The notes under the pieces: model-generated
Databases searched by the model: none
Told to the model about the DNA's origin: nothing
Seen by the model: only the letters and a program-made list of their open reading frames with translations
Made by a program: the position numbers and the translations under genes
In this document: piece by piece, positions 58,172-64,000 of the stretch
Layout of the letters: each line of letters starts with the position of its first letter
Position numbering within the stretch: the first letter of the stretch is position 1
Origin: Chlamydia sp. 17-3921
GTDB taxonomy: Bacteria > Chlamydiota > Chlamydiia > Chlamydiales > Chlamydiaceae
Length of the DNA: 64,000 nucleotides
Direction: 5' to 3'
NCBI RefSeq assembly: GCF_902705545.1
Contig: NZ_CACSHH010000003.1
Location: forward strand, 124,001 to 188,000

Positions 58172-59065
58172 CTAAGCCACACTATATAAGTTCCAAATAA
58201 CACTAATACCCATAGCTGCAACTAAAACCATGATACAATAACACAAATTACGTAAACGAGTTTGAGATCGAGAAGAAATTATGATCCCCCATCGAGAACA
58301 AAAAGTCCACAAGCCATTAAAACCATGAAACGCAGCAGCTAATACTAAAACAGTGTAAAGTATTGCCATCCACAAAGAACTTAAAGAATCTCGAACTATG
58401 TAAAGAAAAGCTTTTCCTGCACTTGTTGTGAAAAGATAAGACTGCTTATCTGATAATAAAGAAAGATCTACTTTTGTAAGTTCACTCTTATTTACCCGAG
58501 GAGTAGTCTGATCGGCTTTAGAAACATTCATGACTAAAAAATCTTGAGTTCCTCGAACAATCTTTGTGTAACGTGAGGAATCTATATTCACGACATAATA
58601 GGACTGACCATAGATATTCAAATGCAAAGGATAACGAATAAAACGGAGATGCACGACATGAAAGATCAAGCCAAATAATAAGATCCATGCTGTCCATCTC
58701 TGCCAAGAGTAAGCATAATTTCTAGAGAAACGCAAAGAGGGTTGACGACCATCTCCAGCAGCGAAGTTGCTTTTACCCTGGAATAAATATACTATTCCAA
58801 TAACAGCGTGACTAATAAATGGTAAAGCTAAGCATATTATTTCTATGACCTTTAATCCCGGGATCGAGTGAAACTGATCCACCATAGCAATAAAGCCTTT
58901 TCCCCATCCTAAATATGAGGCGGCAAGTTGATTTGTCAATAAATGCTCACACAAAAACAACGTAAACGCTAATCCTGCTAAAGAGTGAATACACCGCAAA
59001 AGAAAAGCAAAATAATAAAATCGCTTTTTTTGAGTCGTATTAGGACACGTTCCTCTTTGAGACAT
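58172..59065 (-). CDS. sdhC: Succinate dehydrogenase cytochrome b subunit
   Basis: Membrane anchor of complex II, 297 residues with five hydrophobic helices. Candidate haem-ligand histidines are in CEHLL, FISHAVIG, FHVVHLRF and FHGFNGLW. A soluble insertion of about 75 residues (around 140-215) separates helices 3 and 4, larger than in typical B-type anchors. First gene of sdhCAB. The 86-base upstream gap holds a plausible promoter. Confidence 0.93.
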   Translation of the reverse strand: MSQRGTCPNTTQKKRFYYFAFLLRCIHSLAGLAFTLFLCEHLLTNQLAASYLGWGKGFIAMVDQFHSIPGLKVIEIICLALPFISHAVIGIVYLFQGKSNFAAGDGRQPSLRFSRNYAYSWQRWTAWILLFGLIFHVVHLRFIRYPLHLNIYGQSYYVVNIDSSRYTKIVRGTQDFLVMNVSKADQTTPRVNKSELTKVDLSLLSDKQSYLFTTSAGKAFLYIVRDSLSSLWMAILYTVLVLAAAFHGFNGLWTFCSRWGIIISSRSQTRLRNLCYCIMVLVAAMGISVIWNLYSVA

Positions 59066-59112
59066 TACAAGTCTTTCTGTTAAAACTCTTTTGTAATCAA
59101 CATAAAGATAAG

Positions 59113-59141
59113 AATAAAATTATGTGAAGCTCTTTTTACAA
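59113..59141 (-). promoter_or_regulatory. Predicted promoter of sdhCAB
   Basis: Minus strand: TTGTAA (complement of 59136-59141), a 17-base spacer and TTTATT (complement of 59113-59118), about 48 bases before the sdhC start. Four of six matches in each hexamer. Confidence 0.33.
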
Positions 59142-59151
59142 TACGCTGCTA

Positions 59152-59949
59152 TCAAAAATTTTTAGTATTGCAAAAACGCAAAGTATTGTTCCGGACAATA
59201 GAGGAAAGTTCTTCAACAGAACAACCTTTGATAGCAGCAATGGTTTCAACAGTATGAACAATATAAGCTGGCTCATTTTTTTTCCCTCGGAATGGAGTGG
59301 GAGCTAAAAAGGGGGCATCCGTTTCTATTAACAAATGATCCAAAGGAATTTCTAAAACAAGATCTCGAAGATACTGAGCGTTCTTAAAAGTAACTATCCC
59401 ACTTATAGAAAGAAACCATCCACGAGCAATTAACTCTTGAGCTTCTTCTATAGATCCCGTGAAACAATGAAGCATTCCTGGGCAAGCTTGTGGATATTTA
59501 GAGTAACAAGAATCTAAAGCATGAAAGAAATCTTGAAAAGCTCCTCGACAATGAACTACTAACGGAAGCTTGCATTCCAAAGCTAGAGCCAAGTAACGCC
59601 GAAGAACTTGATGCTGACGACGGGAGGTCTCACTCGTATTGGCAAATCCGTAATCTAATCCAACTTCGCCAATAGCTGCAAGTTTTCCGTGGGAAGCAAG
59701 CTCGCGAATATACCTAAAATCCTCTTCTATATCTTTTTGAGCATCTTGAGGCGGAGTACCTCCAACATGGGAAAAATGTATATCAGGAAATCTCTCAGCA
59801 TAAGAAAAAGATCTTTTTAACTCTTCAACCGTTGAAGCAACATTTACTATTAAAGAGATCCCAGCATTTTTAGCTCGATGCAATATAGCATCTATATCCT
59901 CACAAAAAGCGTCATCTGACAAATGCGCGTGAGCATCAGTTAAAGACAT
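59152..59949 (-). CDS. tatD: TatD-family metal-dependent hydrolase
   Basis: A 265-residue TIM-barrel DNase/hydrolase of the TatD/YcfH family. Metal ligands are seen in DAHAHL (residues 5-10), GEVGLDYG, PLVVHCRG, HCFTGS and ETDAPFLAP. Complete length. AGAGGA lies about 10 bases before the ATG. The gene lies between dsbD (129 bases upstream, same strand) and sdhC (86 bases downstream). Precise substrate unknown; DNA repair or DNA turnover roles are known for the family. Confidence 0.93.
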   Translation of the reverse strand: MSLTDAHAHLSDDAFCEDIDAILHRAKNAGISLIVNVASTVEELKRSFSYAERFPDIHFSHVGGTPPQDAQKDIEEDFRYIRELASHGKLAAIGEVGLDYGFANTSETSRRQHQVLRRYLALALECKLPLVVHCRGAFQDFFHALDSCYSKYPQACPGMLHCFTGSIEEAQELIARGWFLSISGIVTFKNAQYLRDLVLEIPLDHLLIETDAPFLAPTPFRGKKNEPAYIVHTVETIAAIKGCSVEELSSIVRNNTLRFCNTKNF

Positions 59950-60006
59950 AATATCACTTTTCCTCTAAAGAACATTCTTCGGTTTTTAAAAGTACTACCT
60001 TTGCAG

Positions 60007-60030
60007 AATATCTTCACTAAGGAAGATATT
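60007..60030. repeat. Perfect 9-bp hairpin between dsbD and tatD
   Basis: AATATCTTC (60007-60015) and GAAGATATT (60022-60030) with a 6-base loop lie in the 129-base gap between dsbD stop and tatD start, both on the minus strand. No strong U-run follows on the minus strand, so it may be a weak terminator, an mRNA processing/stability element, or an operator for tatD. Confidence 0.4.
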
Positions 60031-60078
60031 AAAAGCACAACAAAATGCCTTTAACTAAAATTTCACAAGAGATCCTTT

Positions 60079-62217
60079 TTAAAGAGGAGGTATAATAGAA
60101 ATAGCTTCTTCCAAAATTTGCATAGAAAGCTTCTCAGGAAGAAGAATCGGGTCAGAATGATTAGGATAAAAAACATATGAGGGAACACTAGCTCGACCTA
60201 AATGACTAAGCTCCTCTGTTATCTCTGGGTCTTTACGAGTCCAGTCAGCTTCCAACATTACAATACCCCGATCTTCAAACATTTTTTGAACTATAAGGCT
60301 ATGCAGTAATGGTTTGTTCATTTGACAAGTTAAACACCATTTTGCTGTAAAGTTCACAAAAACAGATCGCCCTTGTTTACGTAACTCCGCAAGTTTTTCA
60401 GATGAAAAAGACTGCCATCCCTCATGATTCTGAGTGATAGTTTCTGAAGAAACAAAATAGTGTGTAGCAACAAAACTCAAAAATAAAGATCCAATGATAG
60501 AAGCTAGAAACAAAGTAGAAACGCAATATCTTTGTTTTTTAGGACAAATAGGACTGCCCCAGCGACCAAACATCCAGGCCCCTATTCCTGCGAGCCACAA
60601 GCCTATAAGTAAAATAACAACGGCGTTTGTACTTGTCTCGGCTCCAAAAATCCATACTAACCAAGTAACAGTCCCCAGTAACATGAATCCCATAATTTGC
60701 TTAAAGGTACTCATCCACTCCCCAGGCTTAGGCAGTATAGCAAGCATCTTAGGGAAAATAGAGAAAACTAGGTAAGGGGAAGCCATCCCTAAACCAATTG
60801 CAGAAAAAATTAATAGTTGCTCAACAAACGAAATAGACATTACTAATCCCAAAATTGAGCCTAAAAAAGGACCCGTACAAGGAGTAGTTACTAAAGTTGC
60901 TAAAATTCCATTAAAAAAAGCACTCGCAGATTTACTTTCCTTAGATTTTACCCCAGAAGCTTGTAATTTTCCTCCAAGGTTAGCGAACATAGCACCCACT
61001 TCAAAAAGACCAAGAGAACTCAGAGCAAACAAGAAAAAAATCAGTATCAATGCTGCGACAAACATTGGTTCCTGAAGTTGAAACCCCCAACCAATATTGT
61101 GTCCCAAAACTTTTAATAAAGAAGCAACTCCCGCTAAGCCCCAAAAGCACCCCACGACACCAAAAGTGAACCACAATCCATTAGCAATGACACAAGATCT
61201 GTGTTCTCCTGCTGATTTGATTAAGCCGTATACCTTGAGAGTGACTAGAGGCAGAACACAAGGCATTATATTAAGAAAAAGCCCTCCTAGAAATGCCATA
61301 ACCAAAATTATAGCAAAATGCCAAAGATTCAATAGGGCTAACGAACCTTTTTTTCCTACTATTAAACTACGGATTGTTAAAGACTCTACAGGATCCCCTG
61401 CCTTATCAGCAAAAAGCAAAACGCCCTGGATTTCCTTACTTTTGGGAAAAGATGGGGCTTTAAGCTTCCATGCCAGCCCTTCTCCATTAGAGTTTGTGAC
61501 TTCTGCTAAAGTAAAAATCTTATCTGCTTTCTCTGAGATAAACCATACTCTTTCTGTTTGCTTTTCGAGTTTTTCAGGAATATTTAGGATAATTTCATTC
61601 TCTTCACCTCTGGCAACACGTACTCCAGAGTTATTCTCAAGAATGCGAGGTTGTAATAATAAAGTTCTGGCAAATTCTAAGCCTTTCTCAGAGGAAACCT
61701 GAACAGCCTCTTCTTTATAAGGGATGGATAAACTTAAGTCTGCATATCCTGGAAGACAGTTCTCCCCACAAGCGAGCCATTCGACCTGAGCTTGGATTTC
61801 AATAACTTGATTTGGCAGTAAATTGGGAGAAGGAAAAATATCGGCAACGATTAACACAGAGTCCTCATATCCAAAGAAAGTAATGCCATCTTCTTCGAAT
61901 ACTTTGGGAGCAGGCCAGTGTTCCTCTTGAACACTAAAACCCTTAGGTAAATTCCAAGAAAGACTTAATGGACTTCCGACTCCCCCTGGATTCTTCCAAT
62001 AGATATGATTTCCTTTGCCAGCAGAGATCTTTACTCCCACACGAAACACATTTTGACCAGGGATATGAGAGCCTTCTGAAAGTAGCTCAGCAGTTGCTGG
62101 ACCATCAACCTGTATGGATTCTGTAGCTTCTATATTCTGAAGACGTCCAGAAATTGCAAAGAAAGAAAATAGCACTGTAATAAGTACTATTTGAAAATGT
62201 GTTTTGTTTTTATTCAA
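60079..62217 (-). CDS. dsbD: Thiol:disulfide interchange protein DsbD
   Basis: Inner-membrane electron transporter that reduces periplasmic thiol proteins. It is 712 residues: a signal peptide (about 1-28), an N-terminal periplasmic domain with a Cys pair (CGENCLPG), an eight-helix membrane domain with conserved Cys in MPCVLPLV and TTPCTGPF, and a C-terminal thioredoxin-like domain with WCLTC. All three redox pairs needed for electron relay are visible. Likely important in a bacterium whose envelope is disulfide cross-linked. Divergent from exbB. Confidence 0.94.
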   Translation of the reverse strand: MNKNKTHFQIVLITVLFSFFAISGRLQNIEATESIQVDGPATAELLSEGSHIPGQNVFRVGVKISAGKGNHIYWKNPGGVGSPLSLSWNLPKGFSVQEEHWPAPKVFEEDGITFFGYEDSVLIVADIFPSPNLLPNQVIEIQAQVEWLACGENCLPGYADLSLSIPYKEEAVQVSSEKGLEFARTLLLQPRILENNSGVRVARGEENEIILNIPEKLEKQTERVWFISEKADKIFTLAEVTNSNGEGLAWKLKAPSFPKSKEIQGVLLFADKAGDPVESLTIRSLIVGKKGSLALLNLWHFAIILVMAFLGGLFLNIMPCVLPLVTLKVYGLIKSAGEHRSCVIANGLWFTFGVVGCFWGLAGVASLLKVLGHNIGWGFQLQEPMFVAALILIFFLFALSSLGLFEVGAMFANLGGKLQASGVKSKESKSASAFFNGILATLVTTPCTGPFLGSILGLVMSISFVEQLLIFSAIGLGMASPYLVFSIFPKMLAILPKPGEWMSTFKQIMGFMLLGTVTWLVWIFGAETSTNAVVILLIGLWLAGIGAWMFGRWGSPICPKKQRYCVSTLFLASIIGSLFLSFVATHYFVSSETITQNHEGWQSFSSEKLAELRKQGRSVFVNFTAKWCLTCQMNKPLLHSLIVQKMFEDRGIVMLEADWTRKDPEITEELSHLGRASVPSYVFYPNHSDPILLPEKLSMQILEEAISIIPPL

Positions 62218-62314
62218 AATAACACCATGTCTTTCTGTATCAAGAATATAATTATATACTGTTTGTAAATATAATTTTATAACCTATTTAGTAAATCTCT
62301 TTAACAAAAGCTAC

Positions 62315-62343
62315 TTGGCTCTATACTAGAAATTTGATAGGAT
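62315..62343 (+). promoter_or_regulatory. Predicted promoter of exbB-exbD
   Basis: TTGGCT (62315-62320), a 17-base spacer and TAGGAT (62338-62343), each four of six matches to consensus, precede the exbB ATG at 62383. An inverted repeat (62339-62359) covers the -10 element and the likely start site. Confidence 0.45.
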
Positions 62344-62359
62344 CATTTTTTCAGATCCT
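62339..62359 (+). repeat. Inverted repeat over the exbB -10 element (candidate operator)
   Basis: AGGATC (62339-62344) and GATCCT (62354-62359) are perfect complements around a 9-base centre that is mostly T. Its placement over the predicted -10/start region fits a repressor site, but a short leader hairpin is equally possible. Confidence 0.4.
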
Positions 62360-62382
62360 CCTTAAAGAACTTTATATCCCTC

Positions 62383-63081
62383 ATGCTACAACTTGCTCAT
62401 AACCCCATTATTCAGGCTTACAAGGAAGCAGACTTCTTTGGGAAAGGAATTTTTTTAAGCCTGATCTTACTTTCTTTATGTACTTGGACTGTATTACACC
62501 AGAAACTCTCTATTCAAAAAAATTTTTTAAAATCAGGAAAAAATCTTAAAGAATTCTTAATAAAAAACCGACATGTTCCCCTATCTCTAGACGTTCATCC
62601 AGAACCAAATCCTTTTGCAGATTTATACTTTACAATCAAGAGAGGGGCCTTAGAACTCTTGGATAAAAATCGCCAATTAACTCCCGATCAAAGGCCTGTG
62701 CTAACTTCTGAAGATATTCTATCCTTGGAGACACTTCTAAATGCAATCATGCCAAAATATCGAGCCCTCTTACATAAAAATAGTTTTATTCCTGCCACAA
62801 CAATTAGCTTAGCTCCTTTTCTAGGTCTTCTAGGAACAGTATGGGGAATTTTAGTAGCCTTCACCCAAATTAGCTCAGGAAATGCTGGAAATTCTATATT
62901 GATGGAAGGTCTTGCAACAGCTTTAGGAACAACAATAGCAGGCTTATTTGTCGCTATACCTTCTTTGATCGCTTTTAATTATCTTAAAGCTCGCTCTTCT
63001 CAACTTATTTCAGAAATAGAACAAACAGCTTACCTACTATTAAATTCTATAGAAGTTAAATATCGACAAATTAGTTTATGA
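62383..63081 (+). CDS. exbB: ExbB/TolQ/MotA-family proton channel subunit
   Basis: A 232-residue membrane protein. One N-terminal helix (about 19-36), a cytoplasmic domain (about 40-140), then two helices around TISLAPFLGLLGTVWGILVAFTQIS (about 145-170) and ALGTTIAGLFVAIPSLIAFNYL (about 185-206). The motif LLGTVWGI is characteristic of ExbB/TolQ. It forms a proton-driven motor with ExbD and energises TonB or TolA. Overlaps exbD by 4 bases. Whether it is ExbB or TolQ functionally cannot be decided; downstream tol-like genes are known in Chlamydia. Confidence 0.93.
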   Translation: MLQLAHNPIIQAYKEADFFGKGIFLSLILLSLCTWTVLHQKLSIQKNFLKSGKNLKEFLIKNRHVPLSLDVHPEPNPFADLYFTIKRGALELLDKNRQLTPDQRPVLTSEDILSLETLLNAIMPKYRALLHKNSFIPATTISLAPFLGLLGTVWGILVAFTQISSGNAGNSILMEGLATALGTTIAGLFVAIPSLIAFNYLKARSSQLISEIEQTAYLLLNSIEVKYRQISL

Positions 63082-63482
63082 AGCGTTCTTTTGTTGACGA
63101 ACCGGAAGAAGATCCTACGGTAAATTTAACTCCTCTAATTGATATTGTTTTTGTCATTCTAATGACATTTATCATAGCAGTGCCTATGGTGCGTCTTGAC
63201 TCTATAGCTCTAGCTCCAGGAAGTCAACAAGAGCGACTTGAAAAAGAAGAACATATGACAACTGTTATCAAAGTCTTCGCAAACCACTCTCTAACACTAA
63301 ATGATCACCCAGTCTCTCTCAAAGAATTAACTTCTCAACTCTCTATATTACAAAAACAATATCCAGAAAAAATTCCTTTGTTACTTCAAGATGGGGAAAC
63401 CCCATTTAAGTTATACCAACAAATAAAAATGGCAATAGAAGCTGCAGGTTTTCATGAACTTCACGTAGCTCTACAAAATTAA
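63078..63482 (+). CDS. exbD: ExbD/TolR-family protein
   Basis: A 134-residue motor partner with one N-terminal helix carrying the essential Asp (NLTPLIDIVFVILMTFIIAVP, Asp22) and a C-terminal periplasmic domain of ExbD/TolR type. ATGA overlap with exbB and 2-base spacing to the next gene indicate a tight operon. Confidence 0.94.
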   Translation: MKRSFVDEPEEDPTVNLTPLIDIVFVILMTFIIAVPMVRLDSIALAPGSQQERLEKEEHMTTVIKVFANHSLTLNDHPVSLKELTSQLSILQKQYPEKIPLLLQDGETPFKLYQQIKMAIEAAGFHELHVALQN

Positions 63483-63484
63483 CT

Positions 63485-64000
63485 ATGAAAAGAAAAATTC
63501 GTTATATTAGTCTTTCATTAGTTTTTCACTCCGGCTTGCTTCTTTTGATCTGTGTTTCTCCTCAATCAAAAAAGTCAAAGCGACCTCTTTTATTTAAAGA
63601 AAAATTCGTTGCTCCTATCGCTATCAAACCTCCTCTACCTGTAAACACTTCAGTTTCTCAACAAACCCAACCAATCCAAGAACTTGCTCAAAAGACTTTT
63701 GATAAACCTGTAATTGAAAGTTCTCTCCAAAAAAAATCAGTTATAGAACAAGTAAAACCCTCTACATCGAAGCCAGAGATCAAACCATCTGCTAAATCAA
63801 CGAATCTCAAAAACAACAAATCACAAACTACAGCTAAGCAGTTAGAAGCTCTTACAAAACTTGCAGACACTCTTTCCCAGCATTTAGAGAAAAGTGCTGC
63901 CAATTTTGCGGATATATCTTTACTAACAACTCCTCAACTAATGATGAGTTCATCTCTTGCTGAAATTCAAGAAAAAGAACTGTGTGAATTATTCCGCAAT
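63485..64000 (+). CDS. TonB/TolA-like protein (CT598-type), 3'-truncated by the window edge
   Basis: Open to the end of the window (172 codons visible). ATG two bases after the exbD stop. A single N-terminal hydrophobic anchor (about 7-26, SLSLVFHSGLLLLICVSP) is followed by a Pro/Lys/Gln/Ser-rich region (KPPLPVNTS, KPSTSKPEIKPSAKS). A helical segment (KQLEALTKLADTLSQHLEKS) comes next. This layout and operon position fit TonB or TolA, which spans the periplasm from ExbBD/TolQR. No TonB C-terminal domain is visible because the gene is cut off. Confidence 0.85.
   Translation, partial: MKRKIRYISLSLVFHSGLLLLICVSPQSKKSKRPLLFKEKFVAPIAIKPPLPVNTSVSQQTQPIQELAQKTFDKPVIESSLQKKSVIEQVKPSTSKPEIKPSAKSTNLKNNKSQTTAKQLEALTKLADTLSQHLEKSAANFADISLLTTPQLMMSSSLAEIQEKELCELFRN

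Noticed and set aside
61097..61702. 201-codon open frame on the plus strand inside dsbD.
   Set aside because: Antisense to a clearly coding gene; composition and lack of any motif fit a shadow frame.

Overview
The window is a chromosomal segment from a member of the Chlamydiaceae. The base composition is AT-rich (high-30s %GC by eye). The gene set and order match the block numbered CT703-CT697 and then CT554/555-CT598 in Chlamydia trachomatis: der, secA, psd, mnmE, nth, brnQ, SNF2 helicase, lpdA-lipA, sctJ-(K)-L-R-S-T, a type II secretion operon, pepP-mutL, the CopB/CopD translocator operon, thrS, a ParA/Gp6D pair, trpS-uvrB, eno, rsbU, sdhCAB, tatD, dsbD and exbBD. From memory, having nth next to brnQ is the arrangement of the former Chlamydophila group (pneumoniae, psittaci, caviae, felis, pecorum and relatives) rather than of C. 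trachomatis. I cannot name the species from the sequence alone.

Layout. 1-17.3 kb holds housekeeping genes: the truncated GTPase gene der, a small protein with two phage-tail-knob-like repeats, secA, a TPR membrane protein, psd divergent from mnmE-nth, brnQ, a 1203-residue SWIM/SNF2 helicase, a zinc-ribbon membrane protein, and lpdA-lipA. 17.4-22.3 kb is a type III secretion (T3S) inner-membrane operon: sctJ, a probable sctK, sctL, sctR, sctS, sctT. 22.3-31.6 kb, on the minus strand, is a short membrane gene followed by a type II secretion (T2S) operon (gspC-like, gspD, gspE, gspF, gspG, two minor pseudopilins, an unknown secreted protein). 31.6-34.5 kb is mutL-pepP. 34.6-38.6 kb is the translocator operon (lcrH-like chaperone, small CT577-type protein, copB, copD). 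38.6-48.2 kb holds a DMT transporter, thrS, a chromosomal copy of the plasmid-type parA/gp6D pair, the CT584-type protein, trpS, uvrB and eno. 48.3-55.5 kb holds the RsbU phosphatase, a tandem degenerate paralogue, a candidate inclusion membrane protein and a very large unknown protein. 55.5-64.0 kb holds sdhCAB, tatD, dsbD, exbB, exbD and the start of a TonB/TolA-like gene that runs off the end.

The window therefore carries two envelope-spanning export systems and the Sec motor. It also carries the disulfide/thiol protein DsbD and a TCA-linked segment (lipoyl synthesis, E3, succinate dehydrogenase) close to the RsbU regulator. No tRNA, rRNA, insertion sequence, prophage or CRISPR array was seen. 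No gene-free stretch exceeds about 300 bases; the longest gaps are about 190-220 bases and hold divergent or operon-leading promoters.

The items most worth a second look are the tandem knob protein (1242-1778), a hairpin between Shine-Dalgarno and start codon of sctL (19410-19463), the phosphatase paralogue that has lost its catalytic motifs (50256-52067), the candidate Inc protein (52184-52465), a protease-like GSCFA motif in the 962-residue unknown protein, and an inverted repeat over the predicted exbB -10 element.
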